Of a stretch of 64,000 bases of DNA, positions 39,584-48,205 are shown in pieces (position 1 is the first letter of the stretch; each line of letters starts with the position of its first letter). Position numbers and translations under genes: made by a program. Below the pieces are notes generated by a model. The model ran no database searches, was not told the origin of the DNA, and saw only the letters and a list, made by a program, of their open reading frames with translations. Source of the DNA: Hyphomicrobium sp. (GTDB lineage Bacteria; Pseudomonadota; Alphaproteobacteria; Rhizobiales; Hyphomicrobiaceae); assembly GCF_003987855.1 (NCBI RefSeq), contig NZ_RXIZ01000008.1:87095-151094 (forward strand). Reading direction: 5' to 3'.

Positions 39584-40132
39584 ATGCCCGTTAAAAGTCT
39601 ATGCGCGGCCTTTTTAGCGCTGCTGGCGATCACCGTCATGGCTCCGCAGAGCCACGCTGCGTCGGCGCGCGAGATCGATGCCGGTGTGCGGGAGACGCTT
39701 GATCGGTTCTTTTACAAAGTCGGCGGCGCACGCGAACTGGCCAATAAATCCGTTGGCATGCTGGTATTCCCCTCGATCGTGAAGGCCGGCTTCGGCATCG
39801 GCGGCGAATATGGCGAAGGCGCTTTGCTCATCCACGGGCGCAACGCCGGGTACTACAATACCGTCTCCGGCTCGTTTGGATTTCAGCTTGGCGTGCAGGA
39901 ACGATCCGTCATCATCGCCTTCATGACGCCGGAGGCTCTCCGCCAATTCAGAAACACCGCCGGCTGGAAGATCGGCGCGGATGCGTCGGTGGCCATCATA
40001 ACCATCGGTGCAGGCGGCGCTATCGATACCAACAAGATCACAAGCCCGGTCGTCGGTTTCATCCTCGATCCCAAGGGCCTTATGTATAATCTGACCTTAG
40101 AGGGCTCGAAAATTTCGCGCATCTCCAGATAG
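39584..40132 (+). CDS. SYLF/Ysc84-type lipid-binding domain protein, exported
   Basis: 182 residues. Signal peptide of about 25 residues ending PQSHAAS. The rest is one Ysc84/SYLF domain: SVGMLVFPSIVKAGFGIGGEYGEG, GYYNTVSGSFGFQLGVQ and GWKIGADASVAIITIGAGG. The eukaryotic domain binds phosphoinositides. Bacterial exported forms are common and of unknown role, probably at the envelope. GGGAGAGAC precedes the ATG. It is the first of three exported protein genes in a row. Confidence 0.9.
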   Translation: MPVKSLCAAFLALLAITVMAPQSHAASAREIDAGVRETLDRFFYKVGGARELANKSVGMLVFPSIVKAGFGIGGEYGEGALLIHGRNAGYYNTVSGSFGFQLGVQERSVIIAFMTPEALRQFRNTAGWKIGADASVAIITIGAGGAIDTNKITSPVVGFILDPKGLMYNLTLEGSKISRISR

Positions 40133-40223
40133 CGGCAATCGCCGGCTTATCGCGCGCTGTTCCGTAGGGAACTGCTGCAATAGATGCGCCGCTCCATTCT
40201 TGTAACCTTTTCGGAGGGGCAAA

Positions 40224-40817
40224 ATGGGAATGCCATCGATCCATGCGGGCAGCGTGTTCGCTGCCGCCGCTTTCGGCTTGGCCGGTCTCCACGGTGCTGC
40301 CCAAGCCGAGAGCTATGTCTTCGACACGCGGAGAACAGAAGTCCGCTTCTTCTATGTCATGGGCCTCGCCAAACAGAAGGGCCATTTCGGTCAGGTCAAC
40401 GGGACACTGCAGTATGACGACGGCAAGCTCGATCAAAGCCGCGTCACTGCGACGGTCGTAACGTCGAGCCTCTCGACCGGCGAACCTTTCGTCGATGATG
40501 AACTGAAGGGGAGCGACTTTTTCAACGTCGCCGTTGCTCCAGCGATGACCTTCAAAAGCCGCAGCGTGCGCGCGACGGGGGATGACACCGCGGAGATGAC
40601 TGGCGATATAACGCTGAACGGCATTACGCGTCCGATCACGTTTGAAGTTTCACTTCGGCCGCATTCGGATCCGGCTTTGAAATATAGCGCCGGCGCCCGA
40701 CAGTTTAAGGCGACGGGCAGCGTCAAGCGCAGCGATTTCAACATGGTCGCCTACCAGACAATGGTCGGAGACACCGTCGATCTTGAGATCGATGCCATTG
40801 TCCGGAAAAAGCGCTGA
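40224..40817 (+). CDS. YceI family periplasmic protein
   Basis: 197 residues. Signal peptide ending AAQAES near residue 28. The YceI lipocalin-like domain follows: SYVFDTRRTEVRFFYVMG, KGHFGQVNGTLQYDDGKLD, DDELKGSDFFNVAVAPAMTF and TRPITFEVSL. Family members bind polyisoprenoids such as ubiquinone-like lipids in the periplasm. GGAGGGGC lies before the ATG. It may be cotranscribed with the SYLF gene 91 bases upstream. Confidence 0.93.
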   Translation: MGMPSIHAGSVFAAAAFGLAGLHGAAQAESYVFDTRRTEVRFFYVMGLAKQKGHFGQVNGTLQYDDGKLDQSRVTATVVTSSLSTGEPFVDDELKGSDFFNVAVAPAMTFKSRSVRATGDDTAEMTGDITLNGITRPITFEVSLRPHSDPALKYSAGARQFKATGSVKRSDFNMVAYQTMVGDTVDLEIDAIVRKKR

Positions 40818-40900
40818 TCTGCTGGTGGCGCTCGGCGTAACGAACGGCTGCGGGCCAGCGAATATGGCTGTGCGAATTCCACCGCCTACGGAGTGCTCCC

Positions 40901-41644
40901 ATGTCGAATGATCTCAAGCGGTTTTGGCGCGCTGACCGCCTTTTCTACTCGCTCACAGCGATAGCTGCTGTCCTCGCGCTGATCAGCGTGCTGGGAAACG
41001 TTCGCGTTGCCGCCGAAGAAGGCTTACGTTTGCCGCCGCCGGTGCTCGATGAGCAGGCAAAGCAGAACGGCGCATTGGAGACGGCGGTTTTTGCGGGCGG
41101 CTGCTTTTGGGGTGTGCAGGGCGTCTTCCAGCACGTGCAAGGCGTGCGCAACGCTGTTTCCGGTTACACCGGAGGAGGCGCGCAGGATGCGCATTACGAG
41201 GTTGTCGGCAGCGGGACGACCGGACACGCGGAATCCGTGCAGGTGACCTTCGATCCGAGCAAGGTGAGCTACGGCAAGCTGCTTCAGATTTACTTTTCGG
41301 TGGCGCACGATCCTACGGAGTTGAACCGCCAGGGCCCCGACTCGGGAACGCAGTACCGCTCCGCGGTCTTTCCTATGACCGATGAGCAAGCCAACGTCGC
41401 GAAGGCCTACATCGCCCAGCTCGACGGAGCTCACCTCTTTTCACAGCCGATCGTCACGACGATCGAACCCGGTCGCACCTTCTATGCGGCTGAAAATTAT
41501 CATCAGAACTTTCTGACGCTCAATCCGAACTATCCTTACATCGTGATCAACGACATGCCGAAGATCGAGAATCTCAAGCGGTTGTTCCCGGAGACATACC
41601 GCGAGCAACCCGTGCTCGTATCGCTCGCCAAGGCGTCGAACTGA
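40901..41644 (+). CDS. msrA: Peptide-methionine (S)-S-oxide reductase, membrane-anchored or exported
   Basis: 247 residues. The N-terminal 40 residues hold a hydrophobic helix (about 15-32) acting as anchor or signal, so the enzyme probably works in the periplasm on oxidised surface proteins. The catalytic motif GGCFWG has its Cys at 68. HAESVQVTFDP, GTQYRSA and ENYHQNF complete the active site. That is the only cysteine in the protein, so it lacks the usual resolving cysteines and must be recycled by an outside thiol. The stop codon lies inside a hairpin (41641-41666). Confidence 0.95.
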   Translation: MSNDLKRFWRADRLFYSLTAIAAVLALISVLGNVRVAAEEGLRLPPPVLDEQAKQNGALETAVFAGGCFWGVQGVFQHVQGVRNAVSGYTGGGAQDAHYEVVGSGTTGHAESVQVTFDPSKVSYGKLLQIYFSVAHDPTELNRQGPDSGTQYRSAVFPMTDEQANVAKAYIAQLDGAHLFSQPIVTTIEPGRTFYAAENYHQNFLTLNPNYPYIVINDMPKIENLKRLFPETYREQPVLVSLAKASN

Positions 41645-41666
41645 GGCGGGCGCCGCGCCCCCTCAG
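41641..41666. terminator. Hairpin between convergent msrA and decarboxylase genes
   Basis: CTGAGG-c-GGGCG, loop CCG, CGCCC-CCTCAG: 11 bp with one bulged base. It includes the msrA stop codon and ends 5 bases from the decarboxylase stop on the other strand. No T tract on either side. A shared end structure for both mRNAs is likely. Confidence 0.45.
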
Positions 41667-41670
41667 CCGG

Positions 41671-42849
41671 TCATGCGTTGCGAGCGATCGGCTCCAGATC
41701 TTGCGTATAGATCGAATACATCGGCTCGTCCTGAAGGATGACGTCGATGTATTCGCCGTAACCGTTGAAGCGCGTTCCCATCGCCCGCGCATAGGCTCCG
41801 AGGTTACCGATCTCGATGTAGTCGCCTTCGCGCACGGAAGCGGGCAGCATGAACGGCCCCTTCATGTGATCGATGGAGTCGCACGTCGGCCCCCAAAGCT
41901 CGAAAGGCTCGAGGGGTTCGTTGGGATCGAGACCCGGGCGGATTAAACGGACCGGGAAGACGAAGCCGAGGTGCGCGCTGTCGAATAGTGCGCCGTAGGA
42001 ACCGTCGTTGATGAAGAGTTGATTGCCCGGCTTTCGCAGGTCGACCTTCACAATCAGGCTTTCAGCTTCAGCCACGAGGGCGCGGCCTGGCTCGCAGATG
42101 AGACGGCAATCTTCTGTTACGGGCATGTTAGCCATCGAAGATTTGATGACCTCGATGAAATCCGAAAGCCGTGCCGGCACGCTGTCGGTGTAACGCGAGG
42201 GGAAACCGCCGCCGATGTCGATGGCATCGACGACGACGCCCGCCTTGACGATGTGCTTCTTCACTTCCTCGAACGCCATTGCATAGGCGTCGGGCGTCGT
42301 GGTCTGAGAGCCGACGTGGAACGTGATGCCGAGTTCATCGGCTGCTTGCCGCGCTTTGACCAGCAGGCGCTGCGCCTTCTGACCAGAAATACCGAATTTA
42401 TGTTCAAGCGGCACGCGGCTGTTCTTCGCGGGCACGGCCACGCGCACGAACAGTTCGAGGTCCTTGGCGCCTTCCGTCTCTTCGATGATCTTCTGCAGTT
42501 CGTCCTCGGTATCGAGAGCGAAGCATTTGATATCGTAATCGAAGTAGGCGCGGCGGATCGCGTACCGCGACTTGACCGGATGCATGAAGTGCAAGCGAAC
42601 ACCAGGGATCGTCGCGGCATCCTCGAGTTCGGCGACGGAGGCGACGTCGAACTGCTTAATGCCGGCGCCATAGAGCGCGCCGAGGATGAATACCGAGCTG
42701 TTCGCTTTGTAGGCGTAGGCGACTTCACCGGGGAAGTTGTTGATGAACCACCGGGCGGCACGGCCAGCGGCGTGGGGACGCGCGGCGAAGACCGGAAGAT
42801 CCGGCTTCATCTCCGTCACCATCTCGAGGGCGGTGGCAAACTTCTCCAT
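41671..42849 (-). CDS. Type III PLP-dependent decarboxylase (ornithine/lysine decarboxylase)
   Basis: 392 residues from the ATG at 42849. Alanine-racemase-fold: the PLP lysine is Lys48 in YAYKAN, the Gly-rich phosphate loop is IGGGFPSRY, and the catalytic Cys lies in GPTCDSIDHM near the C-terminus. It makes putrescine (or cadaverine) from ornithine (or lysine) for polyamine synthesis. AGGAGG is 10 bases upstream. A second in-frame ATG at 42939, with its own GAGG, would add 30 residues whose codon use is less gene-like. The long upstream region looks like a structured leader. Confidence 0.92.
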   Translation of the reverse strand: MEKFATALEMVTEMKPDLPVFAARPHAAGRAARWFINNFPGEVAYAYKANSSVFILGALYGAGIKQFDVASVAELEDAATIPGVRLHFMHPVKSRYAIRRAYFDYDIKCFALDTEDELQKIIEETEGAKDLELFVRVAVPAKNSRVPLEHKFGISGQKAQRLLVKARQAADELGITFHVGSQTTTPDAYAMAFEEVKKHIVKAGVVVDAIDIGGGFPSRYTDSVPARLSDFIEVIKSSMANMPVTEDCRLICEPGRALVAEAESLIVKVDLRKPGNQLFINDGSYGALFDSAHLGFVFPVRLIRPGLDPNEPLEPFELWGPTCDSIDHMKGPFMLPASVREGDYIEIGNLGAYARAMGTRFNGYGEYIDVILQDEPMYSIYTQDLEPIARNA

Positions 42850-43115
42850 CGCGAAAGAACCTCCTGAGGAAGAGCTATCCGGTTTCGCGCGCGGTAGCCG
42901 AGCGATGTCGGCTCTGGATACAATATTGAAGGGGTGCATTTAGGTACCTCGGCTGCCGCTGTAAAGCCTTTCCGAACCCAAACGCCCTCCAAGGTTGCCG
43001 GATTCTATCCGGAAGGCGAGTGGCGGAATGCGATTGGACCGCGCAGCGATGCGTTTGGGCATCTATGCGTGCGACAGTTTCGTGAAAGTGACCGCTTAAG
43101 CGTCGTTTGGTGGCG
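42850..43115 (-). promoter_or_regulatory. Long leader of the ornithine decarboxylase gene, possible speF-type element
   Basis: 266 bases upstream of the decarboxylase. They contain a perfect hairpin CCGGAT-tct-ATCCGG (42998-43012), extendable outward by the flanking CGCCTT and GGGCG blocks. They also contain an in-frame ATG at 42939 with its own GAGG, followed by 30 codons that run straight into the decarboxylase. The speF RNA motif is known upstream of alphaproteobacterial ornithine decarboxylase genes. I cannot confirm the match without a covariance search. Confidence 0.4.
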
Positions 43116-45425
43116 CTAGCGGGGACTTAAGACCAGTACCGCTCGGCCGTCGCGCAGCGGTGTGCCGCTCGCCAAATCCGGGCGCGGCGCCTCGACCCGC
43201 TCTCCGCGCGCTTGACGACGTTCGATTGCCCCGGTGCGGGCGAGGCGCGCGCTCTCGGCCTTCTCGGGGCTCGCGCGCATTTCCCAATCGGTCACCAGCG
43301 TGTCGCGGATGAAGTTGTCCCAGTTCCCAAGCACCGTGAAGCGCTGACGCTCAAAATCATGTTCGATGCCCACGGGCGGCGCAGACCTTGTCGAGCATCG
43401 GCCGAGGATCGTCTCACTTCCTTGGGCTTTATAGCGAAGTTGAAAGGTGGCATCCGGCGGCGGGATGCTGATCGCTTTGTCGGCGGTCAGCAGGTTGTCG
43501 GTCTGGAAGTCGCTCGGAAAAAGAACGGTCGCTACTCCGTCCGTATCAACGCTGATGACCGTCAGGTAGCAGTCGCTGTCGGCCTCCGCCTTGATCGTGA
43601 TGAGATCGCCGGGAGCCGGTCTCGGCTTATCGAGCCATAGCGTGAGGCCGATGTCTGATTTCACCTCGCGCAAAAAGCCGGCGGAAGATTCTTGTTTCGG
43701 AACGTCGATGCCCTTCAGGAGCGAAAAAAGCCGTTCAAGGTCTGGCCGCGACAGTACTCCGTGGAGAAGGCGTCTCGCGAGAGGAGCGGCAGGGCCCTTC
43801 GCGTTCGTGAGTTGGTTCAAGAAGTCCTTGCGCTCAAGTCCTGTTTCACCCAGCGCGACTTCGAAATCAGCTCCCTCCCGATAACGCCGAGCGAGACCCG
43901 AGATCAGTTCTTCGCCGTGGATCGTCATGGCTAAGTCAACGCCGGCGGCCTTGGCGGCGGAGCGATAGCGATCGGTGCCGCCAAGCATCAATAAAGCGTT
44001 CTCGCTATCGGTACCAAAGAGCGGAAGTGCGGCACGCCGGTCGGCTAACATCGGGGTGGAGCCGATATCGACGGGCCCCGCGCCACGGAAGTCGTCTTTC
44101 GCTTCGACGAGCCCGCGCGTGTGGCAGGCGAGACAATTGTTTCCCGCTTTGGTCGTCGGCTCTACTGCGTTGGCTTGGACGCCCGCATAGGGTTTTTCGA
44201 TACCGGGCAGAACGCGGTCGATGCGATTGCCGTTGGCATCGAACAGAGCGAACGCGTAGAAGCCGTTTGGAAGCTCGAGCAGCGCGCGTATCTCGTCCGG
44301 CTTAAAGGCGAGCGGCGCGCTCGTCGCTGACTTCGGGCCTAGCGGACGCTGAAAAATATTCTGCTCGCCGGTACTCGTCGCAAAGTCGTAGACCAGCCAC
44401 AGCCCTGCCCGGCTTCCCGGGTGCCGCTCGATCAAACGATTTCCGCGTGTCACCGTGCTCGCACTTACAGCGATCCGGCGGACCGATCCCGCGCGGATGT
44501 CAGTTTCGATGTTCGTGCCATTGATTGCAGCAAACTCCGAGAGCTTGGGCGGAATTCCGAGGAGCAGGTAATACAGCGGTGTTTCGCCTGCCGCAGCTGC
44601 CAGCCAATCTCCGTTGACGATGACCGCCTTGCTGCCTGACACTTTCGAAACGTCAGGTGCAACGCCGTGGGCGAGCGCTGGAGGATAGGCGTCCTCGATG
44701 AGTTTCCAGCGTTCCTGCGTCCAACCGAAATCCGCTAGCCGAAACGACAGGACGGTTCCCGCCGCATCGAGAGGCGTCAGCTTCGCTGGTTCTCGGCCCC
44801 ACGAGAGGCTGTTCATCAGTTTGTTGAGCGCCGCGACATAGGCCGTCATTTCTTTCGGCGTGGCGCAAGAATTATAGAGATGGACGAGCGACACGAAACG
44901 CACATCGCCCGCCTGATCGCGCTCGAGACGTTGCGCATCGCGCATCATCGCGTCCACGTCGGCGGGGCGTACAAGCTGCCGCGACGAGCATGTTTGCGCA
45001 TCCGGCGGCAGATCCTCGATCCAACGCCGAACGGCAAGAATGTCGTCCGGCTGCGGTTCGGCCGCGGGGGGCGAACCAAGAAAAATGTCGAGCGGCGCGT
45101 GTCGTGTCTCGAGAACATCATAAAGCCTCGAGGCGTCGGGAATGCCTGGCTTGACGAGGACTGGATCGCGCGCCAGTTCATCGACGGCCAGAATGTTGGC
45201 GATGCCGCCCGATGCGAGCGGCTGTTCGAGACGTCCGGTTTGATGGCACCGCGCGCAGTAGGTTTCGAAAATGCCATAGGCCTTCGCGGCACGCGGGTCG
45301 CTGGGGCGTGGAGGCACGGCGGCTGTTACAGCTGGAGAATCCGCAAGAACCTTTCCGGCCAGCGAGGCAAGACCAAGCGAGGCGACGAGCAGCACGGCAT
45401 AACTGCGTAGTGATCGCTGCTTCAC
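43116..45425 (-). CDS. Exported diheme cytochrome-like protein with DUF4384 domain
   Basis: 769 residues. Signal peptide of about 28 residues (cut near VLA-DS). Two c-type heme sites: CARCH at 57-61, in a segment that also looks like a small cytochrome domain (ending WIEDLPP near 140), and CLACH at 431-435. The C-terminal part, about 592-680, has the DUF4384 look: GLTLWLDKPRPAPGD, DCYLTVISVDTDG and TVLFPSDFQTDN. The region between the hemes (150-420) is unrecognised. Location is the periplasm. It is monocistronic, so no partner oxidoreductase is evident. Confidence 0.8.
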   Translation of the reverse strand: MKQRSLRSYAVLLVASLGLASLAGKVLADSPAVTAAVPPRPSDPRAAKAYGIFETYCARCHQTGRLEQPLASGGIANILAVDELARDPVLVKPGIPDASRLYDVLETRHAPLDIFLGSPPAAEPQPDDILAVRRWIEDLPPDAQTCSSRQLVRPADVDAMMRDAQRLERDQAGDVRFVSLVHLYNSCATPKEMTAYVAALNKLMNSLSWGREPAKLTPLDAAGTVLSFRLADFGWTQERWKLIEDAYPPALAHGVAPDVSKVSGSKAVIVNGDWLAAAAGETPLYYLLLGIPPKLSEFAAINGTNIETDIRAGSVRRIAVSASTVTRGNRLIERHPGSRAGLWLVYDFATSTGEQNIFQRPLGPKSATSAPLAFKPDEIRALLELPNGFYAFALFDANGNRIDRVLPGIEKPYAGVQANAVEPTTKAGNNCLACHTRGLVEAKDDFRGAGPVDIGSTPMLADRRAALPLFGTDSENALLMLGGTDRYRSAAKAAGVDLAMTIHGEELISGLARRYREGADFEVALGETGLERKDFLNQLTNAKGPAAPLARRLLHGVLSRPDLERLFSLLKGIDVPKQESSAGFLREVKSDIGLTLWLDKPRPAPGDLITIKAEADSDCYLTVISVDTDGVATVLFPSDFQTDNLLTADKAISIPPPDATFQLRYKAQGSETILGRCSTRSAPPVGIEHDFERQRFTVLGNWDNFIRDTLVTDWEMRASPEKAESARLARTGAIERRQARGERVEAPRPDLASGTPLRDGRAVLVLSPR

Positions 45426-45675
45426 GTCTTACTTCCCGCTCGCGGCATGCGCCGCATCGTAAGCGCAAGCGGGGGCGCCATCGTGGCGGCGGAGAGCGAT
45501 CGTGGGACGCGACATTTCCAATTTCGGTACGCCTCTTAACGGCGTCTTCAGAGAGGTTTAACGGGGTATTAAAATCAGCGTTTAGCGATTAGTCATCATG
45601 AGCGTTGGAATTCGACGCTTCGCTCGACTTCGGTTACAAGAGCCTTACTTCAATTGCAGAGCGCAGGTCGTTCCC

Positions 45676-45855
45676 ATGGACCTTAAGGCAGCAAGTGCTC
45701 AAAACTATCGCATCGACGTTTTGACACGCACGCTTATGGCGGTGTGCTTCCTGGCTACCGGATCAATCTTAATTGCGGCTCTTGCATTTGACCAAATGCA
45801 TCACGACAACTCCATTCGATCGTTTTCCATCGCGAGCAAGTTTTTCCTGAAGTAG
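45676..45855 (+). CDS. Small single-pass membrane protein, hypothetical
   Basis: 59 residues. One hydrophobic helix at about 20-40 (LMAVCFLATGSILIAALAF) with a short basic N-terminal side and a C-terminal tail ending SKFFLK. No ribosome binding site is clear. An in-frame ATG at 45598 would add 26 residues. It is a plausible gene on composition only and I know no family. It sits between the divergent diheme gene and convergent ilvA. Confidence 0.45.
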   Translation: MDLKAASAQNYRIDVLTRTLMAVCFLATGSILIAALAFDQMHHDNSIRSFSIASKFFLK

Positions 45856-45917
45856 CGAACTCTCTTCCGATCCCTCTCTGATCCCGTCCTATCCTTGGGT
45901 CCTACGCCGAAGCGCAG

Positions 45918-45937
45918 GGCCCATTCTTTTGTGGGCC
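45918..45937 (-). terminator. Hairpin after ilvA
   Basis: GGCCCA and TGGGCC pair around an 8-base loop, ending 3 bases from the ilvA stop. There is no T run on the minus strand, so it is a weak terminator candidate and could also serve the small + strand gene. Confidence 0.35.
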
Positions 45938-45939
45938 GC

Positions 45940-47199
45940 TCAAGCCGCGCCAGCACCCGTCGCGCTTTTTACCATCACGACGTAACCCGCCTCCTTGAGA
46001 CCGTTCACGACCTGCTCCAGATGAACGCGGTCTCGCGTTTCGATGACGAGATGCAATTCCGTGCCCTTTGCAGGAACGTCGGTAAAGACGCGCTGGTGAT
46101 AAACCTCGACGATATTGGCGCCGACACTGCCGATCACACCCGAGACTTTCGCAAGCTGGCCGGGACGATCCGGAAGATCGATTGCCAAGCGGGAAAGGCG
46201 GCCGTCACGGGCAAGCTCGCGGGTCAGGACGCTCGCCAGCAAGCGTGTGTCGATGTTGCCGCCGCAAAGGACGAGGCCGATCTTGCGGCCCTTGTAGAGG
46301 CGGTTGGCGCCGATCAGCGCAGCCAATCCAGCGGCCCCTGCCCCCTCGACCACCGTCTTCTCGATCGTGATCAGCAGGGACACAGCACGTTCCAGATCGG
46401 CCTCCGAGACGAGAAGTATATCGTCGACCAATGCCTCGATGATCTGCTGCGTCAAAGTCCCGGGCGTTTTAACCGCGATGCCTTCAGCTAGCGTATCGCC
46501 GCCAACGGGGAGCGACGACTTCTTCACCGCGTTGAGCATCGAGGGATAAAGCTGCGCTTCGACGCCTACCACCTTGATTTTCGGATTGATGGCCTTGGCA
46601 GCGATCGCCATGCCTGAGATCAGACCGCCGCCGCCGATCGGCACGATCAGGACTTCAAGCTCAGGTGCCACGGCCAGCATTTCGGTCGCGACGGTGCCCT
46701 GGCCAGCGATAACTGCCGGATCGTTGAAGGGGTGGACGAATGTCATCCCCCTCTCATCGCCATAGGCAACGGCGAAAGCGAAGGCTTCTTCGAGGGTCTG
46801 GCCTTCAAGAATGACGTGAGCACCGTGGCTCCGCGTGTTCTCGACCTTAATCGTCGGCGTGGAGGCGGGCATAACGATCGTTGCCGGGATATTCAGGCGG
46901 TGCGCATGGTAGGCGACGCCCTGCGCGTGATTGCCGGCAGACATGGCGATGACGCCGCTGCTGCGTTCCGCGTCTGAGAGGGACAGCAGCTTGTTGAGCG
47001 CGCCTCGTTCCTTGTAGGACGCCGTAAATTGCAGGTTCTCGAACTTTAGCCAGATTTCGGCGTTGAGAAGCGTGCTGAGGGTCCGGCTCGGCTCGAAACG
47101 TGTGGGTATAACGGCGCCTCGGATCGCTTGAGCCGCATGGACCACATCGCCATAGGTTACTGCTAGGGGTGAAGTGTCACGTTTCGCCAAATTTGTCAT
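45940..47199 (-). CDS. ilvA: Threonine ammonia-lyase
   Basis: 419 residues. PLP enzyme converting threonine to 2-oxobutyrate, the entry to isoleucine. The PLP lysine is Lys63 (ASYKERGA), followed by SAGNHAQGVAYHA, the phosphate-binding PIGGGGLISG and a single C-terminal ACT domain from about 335. The one-ACT form with this length is the TdcB/IlvA short type found in many alphaproteobacteria. The role could be biosynthetic (with IlvB/IlvC in this window) or catabolic. It is divergent from the proline-rich exported protein gene. Confidence 0.93.
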   Translation of the reverse strand: MTNLAKRDTSPLAVTYGDVVHAAQAIRGAVIPTRFEPSRTLSTLLNAEIWLKFENLQFTASYKERGALNKLLSLSDAERSSGVIAMSAGNHAQGVAYHAHRLNIPATIVMPASTPTIKVENTRSHGAHVILEGQTLEEAFAFAVAYGDERGMTFVHPFNDPAVIAGQGTVATEMLAVAPELEVLIVPIGGGGLISGMAIAAKAINPKIKVVGVEAQLYPSMLNAVKKSSLPVGGDTLAEGIAVKTPGTLTQQIIEALVDDILLVSEADLERAVSLLITIEKTVVEGAGAAGLAALIGANRLYKGRKIGLVLCGGNIDTRLLASVLTRELARDGRLSRLAIDLPDRPGQLAKVSGVIGSVGANIVEVYHQRVFTDVPAKGTELHLVIETRDRVHLEQVVNGLKEAGYVVMVKSATGAGAA

Positions 47200-47355
47200 T
47201 ATCGTCCGGCAGGTTTAAGGAGGCACTTTCCTTAGCATATGGCTCGCGGGCGCAGGGCATGTCCACGCCCACATTCTGCCTTTGAGCACTTTGCTTTGGT
47301 TTCGCCTTTACCGGCGAGACAATGTCGAACTGATTTGCCGGCCCGGAGAACTGGA

Positions 47356-48093
47356 ATGGACCGACCGCACCTGAAGTTGATCCTCGCTGTCGCGGCGTTG
47401 TTGGCGGCCATGGCGACACCTTCGGTGGGCCAGCAGTTCCAATACACACCATACCGCGGGTTCAACAACACGGGTCAACCCAATGACCCGCCTCCGGACA
47501 ACTACTCCGCGACCCATCCGAGTGGCGTTGGCACAGGGGGCTACGACGCCAACGCGGCTTCGTCAGCACCATCGCCGTCCGGGGAGGCACGCCAATCGTC
47601 GCCTTCCGACGCGTATAGCAGTCGCCGGGCTGCAGCAGCGCCGGACGCCTCGCCCCCGCCACCGCAAACCGGCGGCAGCTATTCTCCCTCCGGCGACGTT
47701 TATTCTCCGCCACCGCGAGGCGCCTATTCCCCATCTGAGGACGTCTATTCCCCCTCACACGTGGGCCGGGGGGCGCCACCGCCGGACGACACGGCCGGTG
47801 GCCGCAAGTACGCATCGAACTTGCCGCGTGTCGAAGTCCAGGCCGCAGCACCGGACGACGGCTTACCATTCGAGGTTCGCCAGCATGACGCTCGCCGGGC
47901 CGCGATAGAAGGGTGGAGCAGTAAGGTCGCCAACCGTTACGGCCCGGAATTTTCGCAATGGGGCGTCGCTGCGGGCAAGCACGTCGACTGCCATCCCGAT
48001 AGTCGCGACGGCATCGTCTGCACAGCAAGCGCTCAGCCTGTACGGGGCGGCCGCGGTGGCGGACCTGCCGCGCCGGACGATTACCGCAATTGA
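47356..48093 (+). CDS. Exported Pro/Ser-rich protein of unknown function
   Basis: 245 residues from the ATG at 47356 (GGAG at 7 bases). The signal peptide ends SVGQQ near residue 26. A long low-complexity middle has imperfect tandem units of the type YSPSxDVYSP (about 100-135), rich in Pro, Ser, Tyr and Gly. A more ordered C-terminal domain (about 160-230) holds EVRQHDARRAAIEGWSSKV, YGPEFSQWGVAAGK and two cysteines (DCHPD, IVCTA). The C-terminal part is the kind of short domain seen on several exported alphaproteobacterial proteins. Function unknown. Confidence 0.8.
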   Translation: MDRPHLKLILAVAALLAAMATPSVGQQFQYTPYRGFNNTGQPNDPPPDNYSATHPSGVGTGGYDANAASSAPSPSGEARQSSPSDAYSSRRAAAAPDASPPPPQTGGSYSPSGDVYSPPPRGAYSPSEDVYSPSHVGRGAPPPDDTAGGRKYASNLPRVEVQAAAPDDGLPFEVRQHDARRAAIEGWSSKVANRYGPEFSQWGVAAGKHVDCHPDSRDGIVCTASAQPVRGGRGGGPAAPDDYRN

Positions 48094-48205
48094 TTTCGCT
48101 TCAAAGCCGAAGATGACGCGGCGACGGCAATCGGCTGTTGATCGGAGCTCGTCTTTTTGCCATTGCGAAAGCCGAGGGGCTCAATAGCCGGACAGGATTG
48201 GCATT

